This document shows positions 1-9,102 of a stretch of DNA of 52,092 bases, piece by piece; within the stretch, counting starts at the first letter, position 1, and every line of letters begins with the position of its first letter. The notes beneath the pieces are model-generated. The model had not been told where the DNA came from. It made no database searches and worked only from the letters and a program-made list of their open reading frames with translations. The stretch covers positions 1-52,092 of the forward strand of contig JAFEEL010000015.1 in NCBI GenBank assembly GCA_018241125.1, in the 5' to 3' direction. This DNA is from Pseudomonadota bacterium. Its GTDB lineage: Bacteria > Pseudomonadota > Gammaproteobacteria > Xanthomonadales > Xanthomonadaceae. A program made the translations under genes and the position numbers.

Positions 1-609
1 ATGAACGACCGCGCCCTCGCCCTCGCCGGCTTGTTGCAGGCCTGCCAACTCGTGCGCCAGATCGCCGACACCGGCGACGCCCAGACCGCGCCGCTGACCA
101 CCTGCATCGACAGCCTGTTCGCATTCGACGCCGATTCGGTGGAAGCCGTGTACGGGCGCGCGTCCGACCTGCGTTCGGGCTTGCAGGCACTGGTCGCGCA
201 GATCGGCGGCGGCCCCGAGCGCGACCCGATGCTGCTGCGGCTGGCCGCCAGCGTGCTGCGCGTGGAGCGCAGCTACAGCGGCCAGCGCGGATTGCCCGAC
301 AAGCTGCGCCAAGGGCTGGAACAAGCCGCGCGCCAGCGCGAACACTTCGGCCCGACCCATCCGACCGTGCTCACCCGGCTCGGCGAGTTGTACGCATCGA
401 CCATCAGCGGCCTGCGCCCGCGCATCATGGTGCAAGGCAACCCGGTGTACTTGCAGCAACCACCTGTAGTCGCCGAAATCCGCGCCATCCTGCTCGCCGG
501 CCTGCGCTCGGCGGTGCTGTGGCGGCAACTGGGCGGCAGCCAGTGGGACTTCTATCTGCGCCGGGCACCGCTGTTGGCGGCGGCGCGGCAGTGGCTTGAT
601 CCAAATTGA
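1..609 (+). CDS. hflD: HflD, lysogenization regulator homologue
   Basis: This 202-residue protein matches the HflD family over its whole length. The N-terminus (DRALALAGLLQACQLVRQIA) and the central segment RVERSYSGQRGLPDKLRQGL are characteristic. Family members are about 200-210 residues, so the ATG at position 1 is probably the true start and nothing is missing. E. coli HflD is a peripheral inner-membrane protein that binds lambda CII and lowers lysogeny; its cellular role is otherwise unclear. In gammaproteobacteria hflD normally sits between mnmA and purB. mnmA may lie just left of the window, but purB is not next, and the CRISPR-Cas locus takes that place. Confidence 0.93.
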   Translation: MNDRALALAGLLQACQLVRQIADTGDAQTAPLTTCIDSLFAFDADSVEAVYGRASDLRSGLQALVAQIGGGPERDPMLLRLAASVLRVERSYSGQRGLPDKLRQGLEQAARQREHFGPTHPTVLTRLGELYASTISGLRPRIMVQGNPVYLQQPPVVAEIRAILLAGLRSAVLWRQLGGSQWDFYLRRAPLLAAARQWLDPN

Positions 610-697
610 AATCTCAAACAAGCTGCCTCGTCTGCTGACCGAACAGCGGAATTCTCAATCTCACCTCGTGAGACTGTGATCGCGTACAACATTTGTC
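610..697 (+). promoter_or_regulatory. Candidate promoter region of the cas operon
   Basis: These 88 bases separate hflD from cas3. They hold a perfect inverted repeat, TCTCAC-ctc-GTGAGA, at 659-673, and a weak -10-like TACAAC at 685-690. I see no convincing -35 box and no Shine-Dalgarno site before the cas3 ATG at 698. A repressor site over a leaderless or near-leaderless promoter would fit, but this is inference. Confidence 0.25.
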
Positions 698-3049
698 ATG
701 CACAGGCAGACCATGACATTGCCAACCGGACAAAGCCGCTTCGGTGCCGACAGTCACTATGCGCACAGTAACGATCATGCCGTCGGCAACGCCCGCTTTC
801 ATTTGCTGGCCGACCACCTGCGAGAAGTCGGCCGTTTGAGCGCCGAATTCGCGGCCGCCTTCGACGCCTCGGACTGGGGCCGCCTCGCCGGGCTATGGCA
901 CGACCTCGGCAAATACCGCGACGGCTTCCAGCGCTATATCCGCCAGTCGCGCGATCCCGATGCGCATATCGAAGGCCGCGTTGTCGGTCGCGAGAAGACG
1001 CATTCGACGGCCGGCGCGCTGCATGCATTGGGCAAGCGCAACGACGTGTTCGGGCGTGTGCTTGCCTTCCTCATCGCGGGACACCACACGGGCCTGCAGG
1101 ATCTGGAGCCGAGCGATGGAGGTGACGCGAGCCTGAAGGCTCGTCTCGCAGACGAAGACAAGACGGCTGAATATATGGAAGCGATCACCGAAACCATTCC
1201 AGCCGACATACGCGATGGCGTGGTGCCGACAACCCGCGTACCCGGAGATCGGGACGGATACGCTCTCTGGATCCGCATGCTGTTTTCATGTTTGGTCGAC
1301 GCGGATTTTCTGGATACCGAAGCCTATTTCGATCCGGAAAAGGCCGCGCAACGCGGACGCTATCCGTCGCTTGCGGCCATGCAGTCCGCCCTCGATGCGC
1401 ACCTGCTCGGGATAGCCGACCGAGTCGGCGTTCAATCTGCATCCGTCGTCAACGACCTGCGCGCCGAGGTGCTCGCCACCTGCCGCGCCAAGGCGGCGTT
1501 GCCTCCCGGATTTTTCACCCTCACGGTGCCGACCGGCGGCGGCAAGACGCTGTCCTCGCTCGCGTTTGCTCTGGAACACGCGATCACACACGGCAAGCGA
1601 CATATCGTCTATGCCATCCCGTACACCAGCATCATCGAGCAGAACGCCGGGGTGTTTCGCGAGGTGTTCGCACCGTTGGGCGAGGATGTTGTCGTCGAAC
1701 ATCACAGCAACCTTGATGTGGATGAGCGAAAGGAAGATCACGCCAACCGCCTCGCGTCCGAAAACTGGGACGCGCCGCTGATCGTCACCACCAACGTCCA
1801 GTTGTTCGAATCGCTGCACGCCGCGCGCACCAGTCAGTGCCGCAAGCTGCATAACCTCGTCGGCAGCGTGATCGTGCTGGATGAGGCGCAGATGCTGCCG
1901 CGCGACTTCCTCGCGCCGGTGTTGCGGACGTTGAAATTGCTGGTCGCCCATTACGGCGTCACGGTCGTGCTGTGTACGGCCACGCAGCCGATGCTGGCGT
2001 CCCGGTACGAACCAGTGACCGGGCGGAAAACGTTTGACGGCATCGAAGACGCACACGAGATCATCGACGCGCCGGAGGGCTTGTCCGACGCATTGCAGCG
2101 CGTGGACATCCACCTGCCCACCGACTTCAGCTCGCACGCTTCGTGGGACAAGATCGCCGAGGCCGTCCGCGCTCAGGACTGCGCCTTGACCATCGTCAAT
2201 ACGCGCAAGGACGCGCGTGAACTGTTCGGTCTGCTGCGCGATGATGACGCCATCCATCTTTCCGCGTTGATGTGTGCGCAACACCGCAGCGCCGCGATCG
2301 CAGGCATTCGCGATCGGCTCGAGGCGCGGCGCAATGGCGCAAACCGTCCGTTGCGCGTCGTCAGCACGCAGCTTGTCGAAGCCGGCGCGGATCTCGATTT
2401 CCCGGTCGTCTATCGCGCGCTTGCCGGGATGGATTCGATCGCGCAGGCGGCTGGACGCTGCAACCGCGAGGGCCGCCTGAAAGGAATGGGCCAAGTCCAC
2501 GTCTTCGTGCCGCCGACATCGCCACCGCCGGGCGAACTACGGCAGGCCGAACAAACCACGCGGGAGCTGGCGAAGACGGGCCTGCTGGCGCGTCCGTTGT
2601 CGCCGATCACATTCCGGCGGTATTTCGACTTGCACTACGGCAACGGCGATCTGGACGCGCAACGCATCCTCGACCTGCTCAAGCCGGATCGCGCTGCTTT
2701 CCGAACTGCGGCAGAGAAGTTTCGTCTCATCGATGATGCAGGTGAAACCGTCATCGTTCCATACAATCCCAATGGTGGTCCGAATAGCGCCAGCCCGATT
2801 CATGAGTGGGTGGGCGCATTGAAGAAAGACGGCAACGCCAAATGGGCGCGCCGGAAGCTGCAACGCTATACCGTGAACGTGCCGCGTTGGCAGTTCGAAC
2901 AATTGCTAGCGCGGTACGACATCGAAGAACGTGCGGGGCTCTGGGTGGCTGTGAATGGGCGCTACGATGCCGTATTCGGATTGATGCCGCCGGAGCAACA
3001 AAGCAATCCAGCCGATCTTTTCGTCAGCGGAGGCACACATGCCCAGTAG
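698..3049 (+). CDS. cas3: Cas3, type I-C helicase-nuclease
   Basis: Cas3 is the effector nuclease-helicase that Cascade recruits to degrade target DNA. The 783-residue protein has an N-terminal HD nuclease domain: His-Asp at residues 68-69, His102 in THSTAG, the pair His129-His130, and the Asp-rich segment around 201-203. An SF2 helicase follows, with Walker A TGGGKT at 279-284, DEAQ at 395-398 (Asp-Glu-Ala-Gln, in place of DEAH), motif III CTATQ at 426-430, motif V STQLVEAGADLDF at 556-568 and motif VI QAAGRCNREGR at 583-593. Length and domain order are normal for type I-C. An in-frame ATG at 713 is an alternative start. The 3' end overlaps cas5c by 11 bases. Confidence 0.97.
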   Translation: MHRQTMTLPTGQSRFGADSHYAHSNDHAVGNARFHLLADHLREVGRLSAEFAAAFDASDWGRLAGLWHDLGKYRDGFQRYIRQSRDPDAHIEGRVVGREKTHSTAGALHALGKRNDVFGRVLAFLIAGHHTGLQDLEPSDGGDASLKARLADEDKTAEYMEAITETIPADIRDGVVPTTRVPGDRDGYALWIRMLFSCLVDADFLDTEAYFDPEKAAQRGRYPSLAAMQSALDAHLLGIADRVGVQSASVVNDLRAEVLATCRAKAALPPGFFTLTVPTGGGKTLSSLAFALEHAITHGKRHIVYAIPYTSIIEQNAGVFREVFAPLGEDVVVEHHSNLDVDERKEDHANRLASENWDAPLIVTTNVQLFESLHAARTSQCRKLHNLVGSVIVLDEAQMLPRDFLAPVLRTLKLLVAHYGVTVVLCTATQPMLASRYEPVTGRKTFDGIEDAHEIIDAPEGLSDALQRVDIHLPTDFSSHASWDKIAEAVRAQDCALTIVNTRKDARELFGLLRDDDAIHLSALMCAQHRSAAIAGIRDRLEARRNGANRPLRVVSTQLVEAGADLDFPVVYRALAGMDSIAQAAGRCNREGRLKGMGQVHVFVPPTSPPPGELRQAEQTTRELAKTGLLARPLSPITFRRYFDLHYGNGDLDAQRILDLLKPDRAAFRTAAEKFRLIDDAGETVIVPYNPNGGPNSASPIHEWVGALKKDGNAKWARRKLQRYTVNVPRWQFEQLLARYDIEERAGLWVAVNGRYDAVFGLMPPEQQSNPADLFVSGGTHAQ

Positions 3050-3791
3050 AGGATTCTGCTTGGAGGTATTCGGCGACTACGCCTGCTTCACTCGCCCCGA
3101 AATGAAGGTCGAGCGCGTGAGTTACGACGTGATCACGCCGTCAGCCGCACGCGCGATCTTCGAAGCGATCCTGTGGAAACCGGCGATCCGCTGGCAGATC
3201 ACTCGCATCGATGTTTGCAATCCGATCCGCTGGATCTCGGTACGCCGCAACGAAGTGGGCGCAGTCGTATCGACCCGCAATGCAGAAACCGCGATGCGAA
3301 CCGGCACTGGTGACCTCGGGTTGTACGTCGAAGATCACCGCCAACAACGCGCCGGCCTGTTCCTTCGCGACGTGCGCTACCGCCTGCACGCGAAGTTCGA
3401 GCGCCTCGATGCCTCGACGCACAAGCCGAACTATCCGCATCTGGTGGGCAAGCTCGACGACCCTGACGAGCGCGAGGCCCTACGCGGCCCGGAGTCGGAC
3501 GCCAAGTACGCCGCCATGTTCGAGCGACGCGCCAGCAAGGGTCAGTGCTTCAACCAGCCCTACCTTGGCACCCGCGAGTTCGCGTGCCGATTCCGCTTGA
3601 TCGACCCGGCGCACGAACTTTTCGCACCGGCCAATGAATTGCGCGGCATACACGATCTCGGCTGGATGCTCTACGACCTGAACTACGGGCCGCCGCCGTA
3701 CAGCAGCACGAAACCCCTGTTCTTCCGCGCAACCCTGCGAGACGGCGTACTCGACGTACCGGCACGCGACAGCGAGGAGGTGCGCGGATGA
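3039..3791 (+). CDS. cas5c: Cas5c (Cas5d), pre-crRNA processing endonuclease
   Basis: In type I-C systems Cas5c cuts precursor crRNA at the base of the repeat hairpin and stays bound as a Cascade subunit, replacing Cas6. This 250-residue protein shows the family N-terminus (LEVFGDYACFTRPEMKVER) and the segment KGQCFNQPYLGTREF at 168-182. From memory of the Bacillus halodurans enzyme, the residues matching catalytic Tyr46 and Lys116-His117 would be Leu45, Lys156 and Tyr157, so only the lysine looks kept. A clear CGGAGG at 3028-3033 precedes the ATG. The gene overlaps cas3 by 11 bases and cas8c by 4, so translation is probably coupled. Confidence 0.95.
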   Translation: MPSRGFCLEVFGDYACFTRPEMKVERVSYDVITPSAARAIFEAILWKPAIRWQITRIDVCNPIRWISVRRNEVGAVVSTRNAETAMRTGTGDLGLYVEDHRQQRAGLFLRDVRYRLHAKFERLDASTHKPNYPHLVGKLDDPDEREALRGPESDAKYAAMFERRASKGQCFNQPYLGTREFACRFRLIDPAHELFAPANELRGIHDLGWMLYDLNYGPPPYSSTKPLFFRATLRDGVLDVPARDSEEVRG

Positions 3792-5599
3792 TCCTGCAGG
3801 CGCTCAACGACTACTACGAACGCAAGTTCGCTCATCAAGCCAGCGCTACCGGCAGCGACTTGTCCATCGCGCCCAAGGGCTTCGAGAACAAGGAGATTCC
3901 CTTCGTGTTGGTGCTCGATGCGTCCGGCGCATTGGTGCAGATCGACGATACCCGCAGCGGCGAAGGCAAGACCAAGCGCGCGCGTTCGTTTCTGTTGCCG
4001 CAAGGTGCGAAGAAGTCCGTCAATATCGCTGCCAGCCTGTTGTGGGGCAATGCCGAATACGTTTTTGGCATCCCGGATCAGAAGAAGCTCGAAGAAAAGC
4101 AAAAGAAGGGCAAGGAACAGGATTACCGCGAACGCCTGAACGAAATGCATCAGGCCTTCATCGGATTGATCCATGCCGAACTGGCGTCGGTGCGCGACGA
4201 TGAAGGCGTTGCGGCTGTCCTTGCATTCTTGGCAAGCGTTGACCACGAACGTTTGGCGAAAGAGGCTGCGTGGGCCGAGATCGCAGACAAGAATCCGAAC
4301 CTGACGTTTCGCCTGGCGGGCGATGGCAGCGACATGCCGGTGTGCGCACGCCCCGCTGTCGTAGCCGTGCTGAAGACAGCAAATGCATCGACTTCCGGGA
4401 ACGAGGGCTGCGCCGATTTCGGCTTTTGTCTGGTGCGCGGCCAACCGGATCGGATCGCTCGCCTGCACCCGGCAATCAAGAACGTATGGGGGGCGCAATC
4501 CTCTGGTGCCAATATCGTCTCGTTCAACTTGACGCCGTTCAACTCTCACGGCATGGAACAAGGTGCCAATGCCCCGGTCGGCGACATCGCGGCCTTCAAT
4601 TACACGGCGGCGCTCAACCACCTGTTGCGCAAGGATTCGCCTCAGCGATTGCAGGTCGGCGATGCCTCGACGGTGTTCTGGGCCGCCGACGCATCCGGTT
4701 TTGAGGACGATTTTGCGGCCATGTTCGCGGCATCGGACAAGGACGACCCGGATCGCGGCACGCAAGCCGTGCGCAATCTGCTGGAAGCGACCCGCACCGG
4801 TGTTTATATGGGTAAATATCCGGACGCCCGCTTTTGCGTGCTCGGCCTTGCTCCGAACGCGGCGCGCACCGCCATTCGTTTCTGGCAGATCGGGCCGGTC
4901 AAACAGTTTGCTCGCAACATCGCACGTCACTTTCGCGACATCGCGCTCGACAAGCCTGCATACGAAAGCAGCTATCCGTCATTGTTCCGCCTGATGACAT
5001 CAATCGCATTGCAGAACAAGGCGGAGAACGTGCCACCCAATCTAGCCGGCGACACGATGCGCGCGATTTTGGCCGGATTACCGTATCCGGAGTCCTTGCT
5101 GCAAGCGGCGATCCGGCGTTGCCGGGCCGAACAGAAAGTTTCGTACCCACGCGCCGCGCTCATCAAGGCATGCCTGAACCGCAGCACTCCCAAGGAGCTC
5201 ACCATGAGTCTCGATCCGAACAACAACGAACCCGGCTATCGGCTCGGCCGCCTGTTCGCGGCGCTGGAACGCATCCAGAACGCAGCCCAGCCCGGCATCA
5301 ACGCCACGATTCGCGACCGCTACTACGGCGCCGCCAGCAGCTCGCCGTCCAGCGTGTTCCCGATCCTGCTCAAGCTGAAGAACCATCATCTGTCGAAGCT
5401 GGACAACCCCGGACTTGCGGCATGGTTCGAGAAGATCCTTCGCGAGATTTTTTCCGGCCTCGCCGGTTTCCCCGCACACCTGAGCCTGCCCGCACAGGGC
5501 TTGTTCGCCGTCGGCTACTACCACCAGCAACAGGATTTTTTCAGGGGCAAGGCAGCCGACGCATCCGATCCCGCAGCCAACCCCAACGAGGAGCCATGA
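3788..5599 (+). CDS. cas8c: Cas8c (Csd1), Cascade large subunit
   Basis: Cas8c is the large subunit of the type I-C Cascade and recognises the PAM. The protein is 603 residues, usual for Csd1, and starts with the family signature [20 protein letters not shown] at 3774-3780 is a good ribosome site, and the ATG overlaps the cas5c stop as ATGA. Typical internal blocks are [14 protein letters not shown] near residue 31 and the [18 protein letters not shown] region near residue 245. The last 131 residues are also encoded as a separate small subunit from an internal start at 5204, listed below. No frameshift or truncation is visible. Confidence 0.95.
   Translation: MILQALNDYYERKFAHQASATGSDLSIAPKGFENKEIPFVLVLDASGALVQIDDTRSGEGKTKRARSFLLPQGAKKSVNIAASLLWGNAEYVFGIPDQKKLEEKQKKGKEQDYRERLNEMHQAFIGLIHAELASVRDDEGVAAVLAFLASVDHERLAKEAAWAEIADKNPNLTFRLAGDGSDMPVCARPAVVAVLKTANASTSGNEGCADFGFCLVRGQPDRIARLHPAIKNVWGAQSSGANIVSFNLTPFNSHGMEQGANAPVGDIAAFNYTAALNHLLRKDSPQRLQVGDASTVFWAADASGFEDDFAAMFAASDKDDPDRGTQAVRNLLEATRTGVYMGKYPDARFCVLGLAPNAARTAIRFWQIGPVKQFARNIARHFRDIALDKPAYESSYPSLFRLMTSIALQNKAENVPPNLAGDTMRAILAGLPYPESLLQAAIRRCRAEQKVSYPRAALIKACLNRSTPKELTMSLDPNNNEPGYRLGRLFAALERIQNAAQPGINATIRDRYYGAASSSPSSVFPILLKLKNHHLSKLDNPGLAAWFEKILREIFSGLAGFPAHLSLPAQGLFAVGYYHQQQDFFRGKAADASDPAANPNEEP
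5192..5197 (+). promoter_or_regulatory. Internal Shine-Dalgarno site for Cas11c
   Basis: AAGGAG lies inside the cas8c reading frame, six bases before the in-frame ATG at 5204. This spacing is close to ideal. It is at least as strong as the sites in front of the other cas genes, which supports real internal initiation. Confidence 0.8.
5204..5599 (+). CDS. cas11c: Cas11c, Cascade small subunit from an internal cas8c start
   Basis: The ATG at 5204 is in frame with cas8c (codon 473 of 603) and follows AAGGAG by six bases. It would give a 131-residue protein, [20 protein letters not shown] onward, ending at the cas8c stop. Type I-C systems are known to make their small subunit, Cas11c, this way. 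It lines the Cascade backbone and stabilises the R-loop. The predicted size and position match the published cases. The internal start is read directly from the sequence. That both products are made here is inferred from the family. Confidence 0.82.
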   Translation: MSLDPNNNEPGYRLGRLFAALERIQNAAQPGINATIRDRYYGAASSSPSSVFPILLKLKNHHLSKLDNPGLAAWFEKILREIFSGLAGFPAHLSLPAQGLFAVGYYHQQQDFFRGKAADASDPAANPNEEP

Positions 5600-5600
5600 C

Positions 5601-6485
5601 ATGAGCCTGAACCAGCGCTACGACTTCGTTCTGCTGTTCGACGTGCAGGACGGCAATCCCAACGGCGATCCGGATGCCGGCAACCTGCCGCGCCTGGATG
5701 CCGAGAGCGGGCACGGACTGGTGACCGACGTCTGCCTGAAGCGGAAGGTGCGCAATTACGTGGGGATTGCCAAACGCGAGCAACCGCCTTACGAAATCTA
5801 CGTCAAGGAAAGGGCCATTCTGAACAAGCAACATGAGCGGGCCTATATCGGCATCGGCGCGGAAGATGCGCTCAAGGCCGACGACAAGAAGCGCAAGGGC
5901 GGCGACAAGGTGGATGAAGCCCGCGCATGGATGTGCAGGAACTTCTACGATGTGCGTACTTTCGGCGCCGTGATGTCCACGGGCATCAACTGCGGACAAG
6001 TGCGCGGCCCCGTGCAGATGACGTTCGGACGATCGATAACACCCATCGTCCAGCTCGAGCATTCCATCACCCGCATGGCCGTCGCCACCGAAGCCGAGGC
6101 CGAAAAACAGGGCGGCGACAACCGCACCATGGGCCGCAAGTTCACCGTGCCTTATGGGCTGTATGTCGCGCACGGTTTCGTGTCGGCACCGCTGGCGGCG
6201 CAAACTGGATTCTCGACAGACGATCTCGAACTGCTCTGGGAAGCACTCGCCAGCATGTTCGAGCACGACCGTTCCGCCGCGCGCGGGCTGATGGCGACCC
6301 GCGGCCTGTACGTGTTCGAGCACGAGTCCAGGCTCGGCAACGCGCCCGCGCACGCCCTGTTCGAGCGCATCACGGCGACGCTGCGGGATGGCGTTGTTGC
6401 ACCGCGTTCTTTCACCGATTACCGCGTCGCAGTGGACGCCGTGAACTTGCCCGTTGGCGTTAAACTCCAACGCAAGATCGGATGA
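5601..6485 (+). CDS. cas7c: Cas7c (Csd2), crRNA-binding backbone subunit
   Basis: Cas7c polymerises along the crRNA spacer to form the Cascade backbone. The 294-residue protein opens with [20 protein letters not shown] and continues [11 protein letters not shown], a pattern typical of the I-C Cas7 RRM fold. The stretch [20 protein letters not shown] near residue 115 is also family-typical. The ATG is one base after the cas8c stop and has GAGGAG at 5588-5593. The next gene is 55 bases downstream and is not a cas gene, which breaks the otherwise tight operon. Confidence 0.96.
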   Translation: MSLNQRYDFVLLFDVQDGNPNGDPDAGNLPRLDAESGHGLVTDVCLKRKVRNYVGIAKREQPPYEIYVKERAILNKQHERAYIGIGAEDALKADDKKRKGGDKVDEARAWMCRNFYDVRTFGAVMSTGINCGQVRGPVQMTFGRSITPIVQLEHSITRMAVATEAEAEKQGGDNRTMGRKFTVPYGLYVAHGFVSAPLAAQTGFSTDDLELLWEALASMFEHDRSAARGLMATRGLYVFEHESRLGNAPAHALFERITATLRDGVVAPRSFTDYRVAVDAVNLPVGVKLQRKIG

Positions 6486-6540
6486 CCGCATGGTGCGGGA
6501 TCCGATCCCGCTGTTCGCCGTACCCGAATCGAGGTGGCAC

Positions 6541-6780
6541 ATGGACTGGAAAGAACACATTGTGGCGACCGCCGACACCTGCAACGGCAAGCCCCGCGTC
6601 AAGGGAACCCGGATCACCGTCGAGTTGATCCTGAACTGCCTTGCCGCCGGCATGACCGAAGCGCAGATCGTCGAAGCCTATCCGCACATCGATTCCCGGC
6701 AGATCCGTGCGGCGGTGGCGTTTGCCAGCAGCCGCGTCGGTCGCGACAGCACGCTCTCCGGGTTCGAAGCGGCGGCGTGA
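6541..6780 (+). CDS. DUF433 antitoxin-like protein in the cas operon
   Basis: This 79-residue protein has the DUF433 pattern HIVATADTCNGKPRVKGTRI followed by a short HTH-like part (AGMTEAQIVEAYPHIDSRQI). Such proteins are DNA-binding antitoxins that normally pair with a PIN-like DUF5615 toxin, which is the next gene here. GAGGTGG at 6531-6537 favours this ATG over an in-frame start at 6454 that would overlap cas7c. The stop overlaps the toxin start by one base (TGATG). A role as a repressor of the cas operon is possible but unproven. The position between cas7c and cas4 is unusual. Confidence 0.85.
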   Translation: MDWKEHIVATADTCNGKPRVKGTRITVELILNCLAAGMTEAQIVEAYPHIDSRQIRAAVAFASSRVGRDSTLSGFEAAA

Positions 6781-7151
6781 TGGAAGGGTTTCCGACCCTG
6801 CTCGTCGATGAGAACCTGCCCCGGGCGTTGATCGCCGAACTGGCCCGGGGAGGGGTCGCGATCGTGGATGCCGCCAACACCGTCACCGGGGCGAGCGATG
6901 ACTTTTTGTTGGCATGGGCCAGCCGCGAGCGCTGGGGACTGATTACCGGCGATCTCGATTTCCCGCGTCTGATCTTCGGCGAGCGCCAGAACCCACCACT
7001 GTTGCTGATCGTCGAGCGCCGTCAACCCTGCGACTCCGCTCGCCTTGCCGCAGACGTACTGCGCGTCTTGCGCTTGGGCGACGTATTGCATGGCCATGTC
7101 ATCGTATTCGACGGCGACGACGAACGCGTCCGCGCGTTTCCATCGCCATAG
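6780..7151 (+). CDS. DUF5615 PIN-like toxin in the cas operon
   Basis: The 123-residue product begins MEGFPTLLVDENLPRALIAE and carries TGDLDFPRLIFG. The DENLP acid, the downstream acidic residues and TGDLDF are the hallmarks of DUF5615 PIN-like nucleases, probable RNases paired with DUF433 antitoxins. The ATG overlaps the antitoxin stop by one base, and the toxin stop TAG overlaps the GTG start of cas4 by one base (TAGTG). Cas4 translation is therefore probably coupled to toxin translation. All acidic motif residues appear intact, so the toxin could be active. RNase activity is inferred from the family. Confidence 0.85.
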   Translation: MEGFPTLLVDENLPRALIAELARGGVAIVDAANTVTGASDDFLLAWASRERWGLITGDLDFPRLIFGERQNPPLLLIVERRQPCDSARLAADVLRVLRLGDVLHGHVIVFDGDDERVRAFPSP

Positions 7152-7768
7152 TGGACACGCTCGATCCCGTCCCGATTTCCGCCCTTCAGCACTGGAGCTA
7201 TTGCCCGCGCCAGTGCGCGCTGATCCATATCGAACAGGTGTTTGCCGACAACGCCTTCACCGCGCGCGGCAATGCCGTTCACGCCCACGTGGACAAACCG
7301 GGCGCGGAACGCGTCGGTACCGTGCGGATCGAGCGCGCGATGCCGTTGTGGTGCGACCGGCTCGGCCTGGTTGGCAAGGCCGATCTGGTCGAGTTCGAGG
7401 CGGACGGCACTGCCTATCCGGTCGAATACAAGCATGGGCCGCGCCGTCAGCAGCATCACGACGACCTGCAACTGGCGGCGCAAGCACTGTGCCTCGAGGA
7501 AATGACCGGCAAGCCTATCCCGGCAGGTGCGATTTTCCACTTCAGCACGCGCCGTCGTCGCGAGGTGGCAATCGACGCGGCATTGCGCGACGCGGTGACG
7601 CTGGCGACGGACGCCGTCCGCAGCTTGCTGTCGTCGTCGCACTTGCCGCCGCCGGTCAACGACGCGCGCTGCCGCAACTGTTCCTTGATCGCGTTGTGCC
7701 AGCCCAAAGCAGTCGCTGCACAGGCGCGATATCGCGAACTGCTGGACCAACTTTTCGAGACGCCATGA
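7151..7768 (+). CDS. cas4: Cas4, RecB-like nuclease of spacer acquisition
   Basis: Cas4 works with Cas1-Cas2 to trim prespacers and select those next to a correct PAM. The 205-residue protein has Cys18 and Cys22 (YCPRQC) and a C-terminal cluster Cys174, Cys177 and Cys183, which can hold an Fe-S centre. The RecB nuclease motif includes Asp78 and Glu92-Tyr-Lys94 (VEYKHG). The start is taken as GTG at 7151 because it overlaps the toxin stop and no ATG lies near it. The 3' end overlaps cas1 by four bases (ATGA). It is complete and of normal length. Confidence 0.93.
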   Translation: MDTLDPVPISALQHWSYCPRQCALIHIEQVFADNAFTARGNAVHAHVDKPGAERVGTVRIERAMPLWCDRLGLVGKADLVEFEADGTAYPVEYKHGPRRQQHHDDLQLAAQALCLEEMTGKPIPAGAIFHFSTRRRREVAIDAALRDAVTLATDAVRSLLSSSHLPPPVNDARCRNCSLIALCQPKAVAAQARYRELLDQLFETP

Positions 7769-8808
7769 GCGACTGGACACTACTGAACACGTTGTACGTG
7801 ATGACCGAGGGCAGCTATCTGCGCTTGGACAACGACACCGTGCGCGTGGATGTCGAGCGCGAAACCAGACTGCGCGTCCCGCTTCACCATCTCGGCGGCA
7901 TCGTCACCCTCGGCGACGACGTCCTGATCTCGCCGGCGTTGCTCGGGCGCTGCGCCGAATCGGGTATCAGCGTGACCCTGCTCGATCGCAATGGCCGCTT
8001 CCGTGCCCGCATCGAAGGCCCGGTCGGCGGCAACGTGTTGTTGCGGCGCGCGCAGCACGCAGCCAGCGGCGATCCGGCGCGTTGTCTCGAACTCTCGCGC
8101 CATATCGTCGCGGGCAAGTTGCGCAACTGCCGCACCGTGTTGTTGCGCGGCGCGCGTGAAGCCAAATCCGACGACGACCGCAGCGCGCTCGATGCGGCCG
8201 TGCAAAAGTTCGATGCATCCCTGCGCGCCATCGGCACCGCTGCCACCCTGGATGCCGCGCGCGGCGTCGAGGGGGAAGCCGCACGCACTTACTTCACCGC
8301 GATCAACCATGCGATCCGCACCGACGCGCGCGCCGATTTTGCCCTCGACGGTCGCAGCCGAAGGCCGCCGCGCGACCCGTTCAACGCCTTGCTTTCGTTC
8401 CTTTACACCCTGCTTACCCACGATTGCCGCAGCGCGCTGGAAACTGTCGGGCTCGATCCGCAGGTCGGCTTCCTGCACGTGCTGCGGCCGGGGCGTCCAG
8501 CGCTCGCGCTCGATCTGGTCGAGGAGTTCCGCTCGGTCGTCGCCGACCGCATGGCGCTGACCCTGGTCAACCGCGGCCAGTTGAAGGCGGCCGACTTCCG
8601 CAAGACCGAAGGCGGCGGCGTGTTGCTGGCCGACGAAGCCCGCAAGACCATCGGTATCGCCTGGCAGGAAAAGAAGCGCGAGACGCTGACGCACCCGTTG
8701 CTCGAGTCCGAAGTGCCTATCGGACTGTTGCCGCAAATCCAAGCCCGCCTGCTCGCCCGCACCCTGCGCGGCGACATGCAAGCCTATCTCCCATTCGTCG
8801 CGAGGTGA
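7765..8808 (+). CDS. cas1: Cas1, CRISPR integrase
   Basis: Cas1 integrates new spacers at the leader end of the array as a complex with Cas2. The 347-residue protein carries the metal-binding set Glu169 (GVEGEAARTYF), His238 (GFLHVLRPGRPALALD) and Glu253 in DLVEEFR. These correspond to Glu141, His208 and Asp221 of the E. coli enzyme. The N-terminal beta domain (LLNTLYVMTEGSYLRLDND) is typical of type I-C Cas1. The ATG overlaps the cas4 stop. Spacing to cas2 is three bases, so the adaptation genes form one translational unit. Confidence 0.97.
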   Translation: MSDWTLLNTLYVMTEGSYLRLDNDTVRVDVERETRLRVPLHHLGGIVTLGDDVLISPALLGRCAESGISVTLLDRNGRFRARIEGPVGGNVLLRRAQHAASGDPARCLELSRHIVAGKLRNCRTVLLRGAREAKSDDDRSALDAAVQKFDASLRAIGTAATLDAARGVEGEAARTYFTAINHAIRTDARADFALDGRSRRPPRDPFNALLSFLYTLLTHDCRSALETVGLDPQVGFLHVLRPGRPALALDLVEEFRSVVADRMALTLVNRGQLKAADFRKTEGGGVLLADEARKTIGIAWQEKKRETLTHPLLESEVPIGLLPQIQARLLARTLRGDMQAYLPFVAR

Positions 8809-8811
8809 CGA

Positions 8812-9102
8812 ATGCTCGTCATCGTCTGCTACGACGTCTCCACCGAAACACGCGAAGGCCGCCGACGCTTGCGCCACGTGGCAAAAGCCTGCGAGGGCAT
8901 CGGCCAGCGCGTGCAGAAATCCGTGTTCGAGTGCCGCGTCGACAAGATGCAGCTCGAAGCCCTTGAACGGCGTTTGTTGGATATCATCGACGCCGGCCAG
9001 GATTGCCTGCGCTTCTACCGACTGACCGAACCGTTCGAACTGCACGTCAAGGAATACGGCAAGTTCCGCGCCATCGATTTCAACGGCCCGCTGGTCGTAT
9101 GA
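8812..9102 (+). CDS. cas2: Cas2, adaptation endoribonuclease-fold protein
   Basis: Cas2 bridges two Cas1 dimers in the spacer-acquisition complex. This 96-residue protein has the ferredoxin-like fold signature [20 protein letters not shown] with the conserved Asp8, and a second strand [17 protein letters not shown] at 8802-8808, which contains the cas1 stop, serves as ribosome site. The gene is the last of the operon and directly precedes the array leader. The C-terminus [19 protein letters not shown] is normal for I-C Cas2. Confidence 0.96.
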   Translation: MLVIVCYDVSTETREGRRRLRHVAKACEGIGQRVQKSVFECRVDKMQLEALERRLLDIIDAGQDCLRFYRLTEPFELHVKEYGKFRAIDFNGPLVV

